Origin: Clostridium aceticum | GTDB lineage: Bacteria > Bacillota > Clostridia > Peptostreptococcales > Natronincolaceae | Assembly (NCBI RefSeq): GCF_001042715.1 | Contig: NZ_CP009687.1 | Coordinates: 620,001 to 684,000, forward strand | Direction: 5' to 3' | Length of the DNA stretch: 64,000 nt | Part shown: piece after piece, positions 27,077-36,712 of the stretch | Layout of the letters: every line of letters begins with the position of its first letter | Numbering within the stretch: the first letter of the stretch is position 1 | Notes under the pieces: model-generated | Told to the model about the DNA's origin: nothing | The model's input: the letters and a program-made list of their open reading frames with translations, nothing else | Database searches by the model: none | Translations under genes and position numbers: made by a program

Positions 27077-30000
27077 ATGGAGGATAAAAAAAATAGCAGT
27101 ATTCCAGAACTTCTGCAAAAAAGAAACTTTCTGGGAAGATGGGCTGCCTTTTTTATCAATAGACATAGGGTTACTTACTTATTGATTATTATCATTTTTT
27201 TTTGGGGAATAACGCAATATTCAGGTTTGCAGAGGGAAGCACAGCCAAAGGTAACGATTCCCTTTGCTATTGTACAAACTACCTATGTAGGAGCATCGCC
27301 AGAAGAAGTAGAAGCACTGGTGACAGACCCTATAGAGAAAAAACTTGAAGAACTAACGGATGTTAGAAGAATGACATCAGAATCAATCTTTGGTCAATCA
27401 ACGATATTTGTAGAGTTCGATTCAGGCAGTGATATACAGGAAAAAATCAGAGAAACAAGAGAAAAGATTTTAGACATCAGTGATACATTACCAGCGGAGG
27501 TGGAAACACCAAAAGTCATGGATATGAAAACAGGAGAGAGTCCGGTATTGGTATTTACCTTGGGGGGAAATCAGGATATACTGGAAATACAAGGAAGCGC
27601 TAAGAAAATAAAAGATCTTATTGAATCAGTGGAGGGTGTTACTGAGGTGGCACTGATTGGGGATATAAAGAGAGAAATAAACGTGATTGTAGATCCACAA
27701 AAGCTCTCAGTATATGCTATTTCGCTACAGGATATTAAAAATGCTCTGATACAATCCAATGTGAACCTTCCTGGGGGGGACATAAAACTAAATGAAATTC
27801 ATTATAATGTTCGAACCATAGGAAGGTTTGAAAAGGTAGAGGAATTAAATCATGTTATCATCAGGGATGAGGGAAATGGGAAAGTTTATTTAAAAGATAT
27901 TGCTGTGATCGAGGATGGCTATGAGGACATAAAAAAATTTGTAAGAAAATCTGTAGAATCAGGAGAAAATCCTTCTATTGAAAATGTAATTGCAATTTCT
28001 GTTCATAAAAAGGAGTCTGCTGATGATATTACAGTTAGAAATAATATATTAGAAAAGTTACAAGACCATCAAGAAGATTTATATCCTGATGATATGAAAT
28101 TAGAAATCGTATCTGACAAGGCTGACTATGTGGAAAGGCAACTGGGTTCCGTCACTGATAATGCAAAGTCAGGATTGTTGTTGGTGATTGTAGTGCTATT
28201 TCTTTTCATAGGTTTTAAAGAAGCTTTGATTGTAGCCTTTGTTATTCCTCTTTCTATTTTTGCAGCCTTCGGATTGATGAAGGTATGGGGACTAACCTTA
28301 AATGAAATCACGATGTTTTCCCTTGTTTTAGCAGTAGGTATGCTGGTGGACAATGCTATTGTGGTGATGGAAAATATAGATCGTTTGAGGTCTAAAGGTT
28401 TATCTTCAAAGTTGGCGGCAGAAGCAGGCACCAATCAAGTAGCTCCTGCTATTATGGCATCTACTTTGACAACCTTAGCAGCCTTTTTTCCACTGGCATT
28501 AACACCAGGAATTAGCGGTGATTATATACGTCCCATGCCGCTAACGGTGATCTTTGCTTTGAGTGCCTCCTTTTTTATGGCAGTTACAATATCCCCTTCA
28601 ATCTGTGCCGGTATGATAAAAAATCATAGGAGTCAGGAAAGAAAGTTGGAGAATCCTCAAAAACAGAAATACATGAAAATGATTTCTGTAGTATTTGTTT
28701 TTATTCTATCTATGATTGCCTTTAAAGACTGGGGTCAAGAGGGGATAAAACAGTACGGAATACTGTCGATAATCATGGCTGTATTATTTGCATTTGTTAT
28801 GTTCTTAAAGCAATTTAAGTTCAAAGGCAGTCATGAAGATAGTGCTGTGCTTCATTACTATCAAAAGTGTTTAGGATGGATTGTTACATCCACCAAAAGA
28901 AAATGGCTGCTTATAGTACTGATCTTTCTGTTATTTATATCAAGTGTAGCTTTAATCCCACTAGGTATACTGAAGGTGGAGATGTTTGGGGATGAAGATA
29001 TGCCTGGTTTCTATGTAGAAGTTAACACTCCCCAGGGAAGCAATTTAGAAGATACGCTGGAAATTATAAAACAGGTGGAAACCTATTTGTTTACTATAAA
29101 TGAGATAAAGCATTTCGTATCCTATGTGGGGGATGAAGGTACAGATATGTGGTCTCTTTATAGGGTAGAAAACCCTGATGTTCCCAATAAAGGAAGAATC
29201 ATTGTAGAGTTGCAAGAAGAAATGGATAGAGAAAGAAGCAGTGTAGAAATTGCAAACCAAATTAGAAATCAGGCAAAAAAGATTCCAGGTGCCGAAATAA
29301 AGGTAGTTGAATTAGCAATGGGAGCTCCAACTGGTTCCCCTATTCACTTAAGAGTAAAGGGTGAAAATTTAGAGGATTTAGAGAAAACAGCAAAGAGTTT
29401 TGCTGAAATTTTAAAAGCAATGGAGGGAACCAGGGATGTGGTGACCAGTATAGGTGAAGGTGTACCAGAGCTACAGGTACGGGTAGATAAGGTAAGGGCA
29501 TCTATGTTGGGTTTAGATAATATGTCCATAGCCCTTTCTATGAGGAATGTAATACATGGTATAGAAGCTACAACCTTTAGGGAAAACCAAGAAGAAATAG
29601 ATGTCATGATTCGGACCTCGAAAGATCGTCTTAGAACGGTTCATGATATAGAAAAAATCTTTTTCTATACCTCTAGAGGAGAAGCTATCCCCTTTTTACA
29701 GGTGGCAGAAGTCGTGGAAACGGAAAGTATTATGAACATAGCACATGAAGATAGTAAAAGGAGAATAGCTGTTTTGGGAGAGATTGATGATGAAAGAGTA
29801 ACTGCTGTTGAAATAATCAATAGATTTAAGGAAGAAATCAAAGATTATGCTATACCAGAGGGGGTTGTTTTAGAATTTGGAGGAGAAATGGAGGAAATGG
29901 AGGAATCCTTTGAGAATATGATGAATAACATGATCCTTGCAGCCATCTTGGTATATATTATCTTAGCGATTCAGTTTAATTCCTTAACACAGCCTTTGAT

Positions 30001-30433
30001 TATTCTATTTGCTGTACCTATGGCATTAATCGGTGTCATGCCGGGGCTGGTGATTACCGGTAATAAGTTTGGTTTTGTAGCCTTTGTAGCTGTGGTGGCA
30101 CTGGTGGGGATTGCAGTAAATGACGCAATTGTTTTAGTGGACTATATTAATTATCTTAGAAGCAATGGGGATAATCTAAAGGATGCTATTCTTGAAACAG
30201 GAAAAACAAGGTTTTTGCCGGTTTTGGCAACAACCATTACAACAGCAGGAGGTATTTTGCCCATTACGTTAAAGGAAGCATTTTATGCACCTTTAGGGAT
30301 TGCTTTGATTTGTGGATTGTGTATGTCCACACTGTTGACTTTGGTGATTGTCCCCACAATGTATTCCATACTTGAGGAACATAAACTAAAGAGATTAAAT
30401 AAAAAGGAAAAAGAATTACATAATTCCATTTAA
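27077..30433 (+). CDS. RND-family efflux transporter (AcrB/HAE type)
   Basis: 1118 residues. One N-terminal membrane segment, a large outer domain beginning YVGASPEEVEALVTDPIEKKL, membrane segments around residues 360-580 with the intramembrane acidic pair VGMLVDNAIVVMENIDRL, and a second half repeating this (VGIAVNDAIVLVDYINYL). Asp/Asn in these helices carry protons in the family. ATG at 27077 follows GAGGGGAG at 8 bases; a GTG at 27068 overlaps that site. Substrate unknown. An IS element begins at its stop codon. Confidence 0.93.
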   Translation: MEDKKNSSIPELLQKRNFLGRWAAFFINRHRVTYLLIIIIFFWGITQYSGLQREAQPKVTIPFAIVQTTYVGASPEEVEALVTDPIEKKLEELTDVRRMTSESIFGQSTIFVEFDSGSDIQEKIRETREKILDISDTLPAEVETPKVMDMKTGESPVLVFTLGGNQDILEIQGSAKKIKDLIESVEGVTEVALIGDIKREINVIVDPQKLSVYAISLQDIKNALIQSNVNLPGGDIKLNEIHYNVRTIGRFEKVEELNHVIIRDEGNGKVYLKDIAVIEDGYEDIKKFVRKSVESGENPSIENVIAISVHKKESADDITVRNNILEKLQDHQEDLYPDDMKLEIVSDKADYVERQLGSVTDNAKSGLLLVIVVLFLFIGFKEALIVAFVIPLSIFAAFGLMKVWGLTLNEITMFSLVLAVGMLVDNAIVVMENIDRLRSKGLSSKLAAEAGTNQVAPAIMASTLTTLAAFFPLALTPGISGDYIRPMPLTVIFALSASFFMAVTISPSICAGMIKNHRSQERKLENPQKQKYMKMISVVFVFILSMIAFKDWGQEGIKQYGILSIIMAVLFAFVMFLKQFKFKGSHEDSAVLHYYQKCLGWIVTSTKRKWLLIVLIFLLFISSVALIPLGILKVEMFGDEDMPGFYVEVNTPQGSNLEDTLEIIKQVETYLFTINEIKHFVSYVGDEGTDMWSLYRVENPDVPNKGRIIVELQEEMDRERSSVEIANQIRNQAKKIPGAEIKVVELAMGAPTGSPIHLRVKGENLEDLEKTAKSFAEILKAMEGTRDVVTSIGEGVPELQVRVDKVRASMLGLDNMSIALSMRNVIHGIEATTFRENQEEIDVMIRTSKDRLRTVHDIEKIFFYTSRGEAIPFLQVAEVVETESIMNIAHEDSKRRIAVLGEIDDERVTAVEIINRFKEEIKDYAIPEGVVLEFGGEMEEMEESFENMMNNMILAAILVYIILAIQFNSLTQPLIILFAVPMALIGVMPGLVITGNKFGFVAFVAVVALVGIAVNDAIVLVDYINYLRSNGDNLKDAILETGKTRFLPVLATTITTAGGILPITLKEAFYAPLGIALICGLCMSTLLTLVIVPTMYSILEEHKLKRLNKKEKELHNSI

Positions 30434-30437
30434 ATTA

Positions 30438-31570
30438 ACTCCATGTGCTAGTAAATCTACACCAAGATAAATTTACCAATTTATTTTTACAAAAAAACAT
30501 TTCTCTTACGAATAAGCATTGGATATATTATCCAAATATTAGTTCTTTAATGTGTCCTAGGTTAATGTCCTTGCCTAACAGTATATTGATATAATAACAG
30601 AGATTATGGGATAAGATCTTTGTTCTAAGCCTTGTCATAAGTCCCCATGGAGATTTTGCTAAGACTTTATTGATATTTAGCTGTTCCGTCAATTGTGAAA
30701 AGGTAGTCTCAATTCGCCTTCTAAGTTTAAAAATATGTTGGCGAAGCCATTTAGGATACGGATCTTTACAGTTATTCCTTTTCATAAATATTAGTTGAAT
30801 TCCCTTTTATGATTGTAGTTGCGAGGGCAGATGCTTACTGGTGTAACCCTTATCACCTACGGTTGTTATGGAATTGTAGTCATCTATTAATTCCCACACA
30901 GCTTCTCGATCATCTATATTAGCTGGTGTAAGGATAAAGACAGTGATAAATCCTTCTATCGTAGTGATAGCATGTAGTTTAAATCCATAGTAGGTTTCTT
31001 TTTTAGAAGCACAATACCCATAAGCTGAGTCAACTTTAAAAGATTTATGAAAGCATGCTCTACCAAACTTACACACGGGAATAGGAATGCTATCTACGAT
31101 CCTAAAGGATTTATCCCGAAATCCTAACTTGGAAGTTAGTTCCTTACGAATTGCATCAATTACCGAATGTAGTGCTCTACGGGTTCTATTAAAGCGAGTT
31201 CTATGGCTAAACCTTGGAAATAAATCCTTTAGGTTCTTCTTACAGAACCCTAACCATGCTTTTTCTGAGTCAATAGTGAGCAGTTCCCCAACAATACTAA
31301 TGGTAATTATTTTACTATCACTTAGGATAGACTTGTTGATATTTCTACGTTCTTTAATATGTGTTGGAGTAATTTCTTGGTAAATATCGTCAATTAAGAC
31401 ATAGGTGACAGTAATGAAGTCTTTTAAATCACCAATTTTTTTGATAGAATATTTCTTAGTAAGCTCTAGCATATGTTATCCTCCTATCTTGATTTCGTGG
31501 TGGTTATCAAAGATAGGTTAACATAATTCGCTGGAGTTTTTCTATTTGTAACTTTTACTAGCACAACAGG
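30438..31570. mobile_element. IS982-family insertion element, inactive
   Basis: About 1.13 kb. Inverted ends include TGTGCTAGTAAA (30444-30455) and its complement (31554-31565). Both sides carry TTAAATTA (30430-30437 and 31571-31578), a likely 8-base target duplication; 7-9 bases is normal for this family. The left duplication contains the stop codon of the RND gene. The transposase frame inside is broken by a stop codon. Confidence 0.8.
30528..31472 (-). pseudogene. IS982-type transposase with one in-frame stop
   Basis: Read on the minus strand, the first part (to 30809) has the DDE-family pieces FRIVDSIPIPVC, GYCASKKETYYGFKLHA and TTVGDKGYTSK. A TAA at 30807-30809 stops it. The same frame continues after the stop as KGIQLIFMKRNN through RRRIETTFSQLTEQLNI, which has the catalytic Glu. 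The two parts are 21 bases apart and in one frame, so this is a nonsense mutation, not a frameshift. Confidence 0.88.
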
Positions 31571-31578
31571 TTAAATTA

Positions 31579-32020
31579 GATTAGGGTGTAGGGCTTAAGT
31601 TGAGATGTATTGATATATAACTCTAAGCCCCTTATGGGAGGAAATATACAAAGAATCATTTTGAATCCATTGACGTAGTAGAAAAAAAGAAATAGTATAT
31701 AATTATAAATGAATATAGTAAACTATGAAGATGATATAATGAATTTGGTACAGGTTTTTAAGGACACACGATTCGTCTTTTAGAATTACCAAGGGATTGG
31801 AGCAAACAAATTCAGCTAAAGGCTGACCTGTTTATGCTGGAGGTATTGATCATAAAAGAATTTATCTGGCTCTTAAAAAAATGGTAAAATGATAAAAACA
31901 ATAAGACATTTCTCTTGTCTTTTATGAGGAATGTCTTATTGTTTTTTTGGAAATCAAGAGTATGGAGTAAGTGACACTATGTACTATGAGAATTGTTCCT
32001 ATTGAACTGATTTTAATAGT
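31579..32020. other. Intergenic region beyond the IS, no intact gene
   Basis: An imperfect hairpin (GGGCTTAAGTT with AACTCTAAGCCC, about 31587-31633) may be the original downstream signal of the RND operon, now displaced by the IS. Around 31741-31890 one frame gives short open pieces (RITKGLEQTNSAKG, stop, PVYAGGIDHKRIYLALKK) that could be gene debris; no family recognised. The stretch ends in a strong terminator. Confidence 0.5.
31894..31948. terminator. Strong terminator hairpin
   Basis: AAAACAATAAGACATT pairs with AATGTCTTATTGTTTT, followed by TTTTT and preceded by A residues. It can end transcription on either strand, including the minus-strand genes that finish at 32022. Confidence 0.85.
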
Positions 32021-32021
32021 A

Positions 32022-32273
32022 TTAAATCCATATTCTAATAATAGAAATTGTTGTAATAGTTGCTATAGTAGCAAGCATCAGGCACCTGATTTTTTTCTCT
32101 TTAGTATCGTTAATTAATAGTATTTGTTTAAATGAAAAAATAATAAGCAATATAAAACTTAATATAGCTATGATAGTTAGAATATAACTTTGAAACCTGG
32201 AAGCTCCAATGGATACAATAATAACTACGCTAGTCATGAAATATATTAATTTCGATATGGTATCTTTTTTCAT
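32022..32273 (-). CDS. Small membrane protein next to the secreted protein
   Basis: 83 residues with two or three hydrophobic segments (LIYFMTSVVIIVSIGA, ILTIIAILSFILLIIFSF, MLATIATITTISIIRI). It begins two bases after the stop of the secreted protein gene and shares its A+T-rich composition, so the two are one transcript. By position it could be an immunity or anchoring partner; there is no direct evidence. No family recognised. Confidence 0.65.
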   Translation of the reverse strand: MKKDTISKLIYFMTSVVIIVSIGASRFQSYILTIIAILSFILLIIFSFKQILLINDTKEKKIRCLMLATIATITTISIIRIWI

Positions 32274-32275
32274 AT

Positions 32276-33025
32276 TTATTTATACCTATGAATAGTATGA
32301 GCATATTGTTGATAGTTTGAATCATAATAAAAATGCTCATAATACATATATTTCCAATGATCTGAATTGTGACGATAAATATCTTTTATTACAAATAGTG
32401 CATTTGAATTTCCCCATATACCAGCAATTTCTTTTATTGCTGAGGCTGCAGTAAATGCTAATCCATATCCAAGTTTCAACTTAACTGAAATAATTGTAGC
32501 TAAGGTAGCTGTTAAAATTGCATTTATAGTTAAATTAATGCGTATATCTATAAAGTGTGTATTAATATAATCATACTCCCGAGTATTTGATATATTAAAT
32601 TCATTAGCATCGGTGCCTTCATAATCTTGTACTTGAACATCTTTTATTTCTATCTCTACCTCTACCTTTGTCCCATCAAGAGTAATTTCCCCAGTTTTTG
32701 TATTATGTTGGATGTGTTGTACAATACCATCTTCTTCTATAATATAATCTACTATATTGTTTTTATCTTTATTATTTATTTTTTCAATTTTTTGGATTTT
32801 AATTAATTTGTCATTATGCTCGAATTCAATATTATGGTGAACTTCATTTTTAAACTCCTTAACTTCTTCTTTATAGTTTTCGAAATCCATATTGTCATAT
32901 GCCATATTTAAGCTATCACTTATTTGATTTTTATTTATACTATCACCAAAAGAATGTATGGTTGGTAAAATAAATAATAATAAACTTAAGGTGAATGCAA
33001 TTATACTATATAATTTTTTCTTCAT
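32276..33025 (-). CDS. Secreted protein of unknown function with internal hydrophobic segment
   Basis: 249 residues. A clear signal peptide (MKKKLYSIIAFTLSLLLFIL, about 1-27), an acidic-basic mid region, then a hydrophobic glycine-containing stretch (residues about 165-205, including INAILTATLATIISVKL and KLGYGLAFTAASAIKEIAG) and a tail rich in Tyr and His (YMYYEHFYYDSNYQQYAH). Architecture recalls membrane-active secreted toxins or putative toxins of the SAR2788 type, but I cannot assign it. ATG follows GAGGGGAGT. A+T-rich compared with the flanking core genes and next to an IS. Confidence 0.7.
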   Translation of the reverse strand: MKKKLYSIIAFTLSLLLFILPTIHSFGDSINKNQISDSLNMAYDNMDFENYKEEVKEFKNEVHHNIEFEHNDKLIKIQKIEKINNKDKNNIVDYIIEEDGIVQHIQHNTKTGEITLDGTKVEVEIEIKDVQVQDYEGTDANEFNISNTREYDYINTHFIDIRINLTINAILTATLATIISVKLKLGYGLAFTAASAIKEIAGIWGNSNALFVIKDIYRHNSDHWKYMYYEHFYYDSNYQQYAHTIHRYK

Positions 33026-33689
33026 TGTTTTTTTACTCCCCTCAATTATGATTATCAGTTTTCTTCATTATCAATAAGACTATCTTTTATTTGTTTTTTA
33101 CGATACTATCACTTTATAGTAATGGTTAAGATGGGTATCTGTTTTGTTTTTTTAAAAAGGTCGTTACACACATATTTTTAGGTGCTATTTTTTCGGAGAA
33201 GCTCGGGGAATCTTATTCATAGTATTTCACCTCCAAAGCTATATTTTATAAAATTAGTATAAAACTTTTGATTTTATAGGATTTTATTTTATACATAGGC
33301 AGGATTATTCTCTAATTTTGTTAAATAGTGTATTATGGTATCGTTTAAGATTTAAGGAAACTGAAGGGATGTTATGCCTGTTCTAAAGATCACTATTTCC
33401 AATGTAACAGTTCGAGTAATTTACTCTTGGACAATGTTATTTAAACTTATAGGATTCTTCATTAGGAATGTTTACTAAAATGGTAGTGCTTTTCTATTTT
33501 TGTAAAGTGCCATACGTGCAGTACGTATGATTATGATAATAAAGAAACATCCCGGTGTAAAGTATGCTTCGCCAAACTCCGAGATATATTAGTAAACTGT
33601 TTTTTTTTGCAGTTCATCGATATATAGTGGAGTTTATCTATATTATTATAGGTCGAAAACCATTCTACTGTTTTAAGGAGGAGTACTAA
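33026..33689. other. Long intergenic region, A+T rich
   Basis: No gene above about 12 codons. On the minus strand a GGAGGTG site precedes an 11-codon frame (33185-33220, MNKIPRASPKK), maybe the start of a lost gene. A small palindrome (CATACGT, ACGTATG) lies near 33510-33530. The region probably holds the promoters of the divergent genes on both sides. Confidence 0.5.
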
Positions 33690-34085
33690 ATGATTTGTTC
33701 AAACTGTCAAGAGCCTATTCCAAAGGGAGAAGAAATGCAGCATTGGGGGGCGGTCTTATGTGAAGACTGTTATGTTGATGCTATTAGTATACCTAAGACT
33801 TGTGATGTTGCTGCAGTGTATAGTGCTAAATCTGCAAGAAAGCATGCAGGACATACCGGTACAGAAGGGTTAACAGATTTGCAGAAAGAAGTATATGAGT
33901 ATGTAAAAGCTAATGATGGCAAAGTTCCTTTTGGAACTTTGATGAAAAAGTTTGAGTTGTCAGATGGTGAAATGCGTAGAGTGTTTGCTCCGCTGCGTCA
34001 TTGTGAGCTATTAAAAGGTGCCATGATTGATGGCGTCCCCTACTGTGTAGTCATGGAGGGTGGTCCTGGATCTATTGATGGATAG
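33690..34085 (+). CDS. Zinc-finger and winged-helix protein, unrecognised
   Basis: 131 residues. The N-terminal 40 residues look like a treble-clef/LIM-like zinc site (ICSNCQEPIPKGEEMQHWGA then LCEDCYVDA). After a linker with HAGHTG comes a domain resembling a winged helix (LQKEVYEYVKANDGKVPFGTLMKKFELS, positions 60-90, with EMRRVFAPLRHCELL). ATG follows AAGGAGGAG. Might bind DNA or a protein partner; 124 bases upstream of a cysteine desulfurase-like gene. Confidence 0.75.
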   Translation: MICSNCQEPIPKGEEMQHWGAVLCEDCYVDAISIPKTCDVAAVYSAKSARKHAGHTGTEGLTDLQKEVYEYVKANDGKVPFGTLMKKFELSDGEMRRVFAPLRHCELLKGAMIDGVPYCVVMEGGPGSIDG

Positions 34086-34209
34086 CGGCAGAAAATTAAG
34101 GTTCTTCTTTAAGTCGGTCTCTGTATTTACAATTGCCCTATCTTAACATATAATCAAGTTAACATACTTTTCATCTAAGAATGATGTAGCACAAAAGGGG
34201 GAATTGTTG

Positions 34210-35358
34210 ATGGGGATTTACTTAGATAATGCAGCTACTTCCTTTCCAAAGCCACCACAAGTAGCTAAGGCAATCTGTGATTTTATAGAAAATATAGGGG
34301 CGACTGCTGGCAGAGGTGCTTATCAAAAAGCGTTGCAGGCAGATCGGATGATTTACGAAAGTAGAAAAGCTGTAGCAAAGTTATTTGGTTATCATGATGC
34401 TAGTCGTGTTGTTTTTACATCTAATGTTACTGAGTCTTTGAACCTTGCCATCAACGGCATAGTAAAAAAGGGCGACCATATTATCACCAGTAGCTTAGAA
34501 CATAATGCTGTATGGCGATGTATAAAAACTTTGGAAAGAGATAGAGGCATAACAATTTCTACAGTTCCATGCACAGAAGAAGGTTATACCAAACCTGAAG
34601 ATGTAGAAGCATTGATCAGACCGAATACTTCTTTAATTATTTTTAATCATGCCTCAAATGTCATAGGAACCCTACAGCCTATAAGGGAAATAGGTGCTAT
34701 TTCAAAAAAATATAAAATTCCTTTTTTAGTAGACGCTGCTCAAACAGCAGGAGCATATCCCATAGATATAGAGAAGGACAATATTGATTTACTGGCTTTT
34801 ACAGGACATAAAAGTTTACTAGGACCTATGGGTACTGGGGGACTAGTTGTTGGCTGGGAGGGGAAAATTCTTCCTCTAAAATCTGGAGGCACTGGGGGAG
34901 ACTCCGCCTATGAATATCAGCCAGATTATTTTCCAAATTCCCTAGAAACAGGAACACCTAACGTTGCTGGCATCATAGGATTAAAAGAAGGTATAAAGTT
35001 TATTCTTCAAGAAGGCGTAGAAACAATTTATCAAAAAGAAAAAGAAGTGATAGCCTACGCATTGAACAGGCTGCAGGAGATAGACGGTATTACGATCTAC
35101 GGCCCCAAGGATGCCACTAAGATTATCGGCGTAGTTTCCTTTAACTTAAAGAATATATCAGCAGAAGAGGTTGCCTATGGACTAGATCAGAAATATGGCA
35201 TTATGGTAAGATCAGGACTCCACTGTGCACCTACTGCTCATCAAGTGATGGGAACGAAGGAAGGTGGCACAGTGAGGATTGGTATAGGTTACTACAACGA
35301 AAAAAAAGATATTGATGCTTTAGTAGAAGCGCTACAAGAAATAAGTTCCTATAGTTAA
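34210..35358 (+). CDS. Cysteine desulfurase-like PLP enzyme (class V aminotransferase fold)
   Basis: 382 residues. IYLDNAATSFPKPPQV at the start, VDAAQTAGAYPID, the PLP lysine in FTGHKSLLGPMG, and the Cys in RSGLHCAPTAHQ. This is the stand-alone SufS-like branch common in anaerobes, not the IscS of an isc operon. It should take sulfur (or selenium) from cysteine for delivery to an acceptor. ATG at 34210 follows AAAGGGGG; a TTG at 34204 is less well placed. No scaffold gene is adjacent. Confidence 0.9.
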   Translation: MGIYLDNAATSFPKPPQVAKAICDFIENIGATAGRGAYQKALQADRMIYESRKAVAKLFGYHDASRVVFTSNVTESLNLAINGIVKKGDHIITSSLEHNAVWRCIKTLERDRGITISTVPCTEEGYTKPEDVEALIRPNTSLIIFNHASNVIGTLQPIREIGAISKKYKIPFLVDAAQTAGAYPIDIEKDNIDLLAFTGHKSLLGPMGTGGLVVGWEGKILPLKSGGTGGDSAYEYQPDYFPNSLETGTPNVAGIIGLKEGIKFILQEGVETIYQKEKEVIAYALNRLQEIDGITIYGPKDATKIIGVVSFNLKNISAEEVAYGLDQKYGIMVRSGLHCAPTAHQVMGTKEGGTVRIGIGYYNEKKDIDALVEALQEISSYS

Positions 35359-35471
35359 AGTATACTTAGCTGTTTAAAACCCTATTTATTATTTTAATAG
35401 ATAATTATAGCAACAGCTGATGGAGGTTTTGTCATCCTTTGCTACCCGTAGGATGACGCCGGTTGCATAAC

Positions 35472-35524
35472 TTAAATAAAACAAAGTGAAGGGAAGAATC
35501 TTCCCTTCACTTTGTTTTATTTAA
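35472..35524. terminator. Very long perfect inverted repeat, terminator-like
   Basis: 26-base arms (35472-35497 and 35499-35524) are exact complements, centred on one A; the inner part GAAGGGAAG/CTTCCCTTC is G+C richer and the outer part A+T rich. Located 113 bases after the cysteine desulfurase-like gene. Confidence 0.75.
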
Positions 35525-35602
35525 CAGCTAAATTCTTTACGCTTTTTTTAAATGTGATCTGCTACTTTTTTAATAAAAGTGAAAAACTATATATTGAAAA
35601 CA

Positions 35603-35690
35603 TAAGCGTTAACTTAATACAATTATTTCCAAAATTCTATCGAACTGTCATCTTACTAATTCTAAAATCCTTCGACTACGATCAGAATCA
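35603..35690 (-). repeat. Dispersed repeat, family A, reversed half-copy
   Basis: AGCGTTAACTTAATACAATT then ATTTCCAAAATTCTATCGAA and CTAATTCTAAAATCCTTCGA match the reverse complement of the right half of 10493-10614 with few changes. The left half is missing. Confidence 0.8.
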
Positions 35691-35950
35691 TAAATGATAG
35701 TTTAGATGAACACTAATGATATTGAAAATAGAATAGGTTATAATATAGTTAAAGATTTTTAAGAAAATATTAATAATTTTTAATAAGAACTAAATATAAA
35801 GGGGTATAAATATAATAATAGGTTTTACTTATGTACATCTGTAGAACAGTATGAATACCTGGCTAAGTTTATATGGCTAATCATTAGGGTACGCATATTG
35901 ATGATATGTCTGCAAAAAATACTGTGAAAATAAATACAGGAGGGATGAAA

Positions 35951-36691
35951 TTGGGTTTTTACGAAGAGTTTAGTAGGTACTATGACATTGTTTTTCCTAC
36001 TGGGGAAGCACAATTAAAGTTTATTCAAGGGGCAAGTAAAAATACTAGTGATAAAATATTAGATATTGCTTGTGGCACAGGGAATTATTCTCTTGCTCTA
36101 GCAGAAAGAGGATTTGAAGTAACTGCTACTGACTTAGATGAAGCAATGATGAAGGAAGTAGAAGAGAAGGCAAAAGCAAAAGGTCTTCAATTAAAGACTT
36201 ATATTGGAGATATGAAAGAGTTAGCTACATATCTTCCACAAAAAGGTTTTGATGTTGCATTTTGTATTGGAAATTCCCTGGTGCATTTAACAAAACTAGA
36301 GGAAATACAAAGCACCTTACATCAGATGTATGGTATATTAAGCGAGGAAGGAAGGCTTATTTTACAAATTATTAATTACGACAGAATTATGAAATATAAT
36401 ATAGATGGTCTTCCTACAATAGAAGATAAAGAAGCTGGGATAAAATTTATTAGAAAGTATAACTATGATGAGAATAAACGGCTCATCTACTTTAATACAG
36501 AATTAATTGTTGCCAAGAACGATGAAATAAAGAGCTTTACCAATTCAGTACCTCTCTATCCTTTACTGAGTCATCAGTTAATAGCGATGCTACAGATAGC
36601 AGGATTCAAGGATATGAAAATATATGGTAATTTTATGGAGGAGAGCTATAGAGAAGAAAGCTATGCTATGGTTGTAGTAGCAGAGAAGTAA
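35951..36691 (+). CDS. Class I SAM-dependent methyltransferase
   Basis: 246 residues. Motif I KILDIACGTGNYSLALAERG and the following acidic residue at the end of strand 2 (VTATDLDEAM) bind S-adenosylmethionine; FDVAFCIGNSLVHL is motif IV. TTG at 35951 fits best, since AGGAGGG lies 6 to 7 bases upstream; the ATG at 35945 touches that site, and the frame is open from an ATG at 35906. Acceptor unknown. It precedes the Crp/Fnr gene by 21 bases. Confidence 0.85.
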   Translation: MGFYEEFSRYYDIVFPTGEAQLKFIQGASKNTSDKILDIACGTGNYSLALAERGFEVTATDLDEAMMKEVEEKAKAKGLQLKTYIGDMKELATYLPQKGFDVAFCIGNSLVHLTKLEEIQSTLHQMYGILSEEGRLILQIINYDRIMKYNIDGLPTIEDKEAGIKFIRKYNYDENKRLIYFNTELIVAKNDEIKSFTNSVPLYPLLSHQLIAMLQIAGFKDMKIYGNFMEESYREESYAMVVVAEK

Positions 36692-36712
36692 AATTCAAGG
36701 GGGAAATAATAA

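Larger units (their letters stand above)
35359..35950. other. Intergenic region with a hairpin and repeat-family sequences
   Basis: Holds GTCATCC/GGATGAC inverted sequence at 35428-35456, the long terminator at 35472-35524, a family A half-copy at 35603-35690 and an A+T-rich tail with the methyltransferase start region. No gene seen. Confidence 0.7.

Noticed and set aside
30528-31472. Programmed frameshift in the transposase
   Set aside because: The two parts are in the same frame (21 bases apart), separated by a TAA, so this is a nonsense codon rather than a frameshift site.
33185-33220. 11-codon minus-strand frame (MNKIPRASPKK) behind GGAGGTG
   Set aside because: Too short to claim as a gene; kept only as a possible remnant of a lost start.
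35512-35697. 61-codon frame over the family A half-copy
   Set aside because: It is made of terminator and repeat sequence and has no ribosome site.
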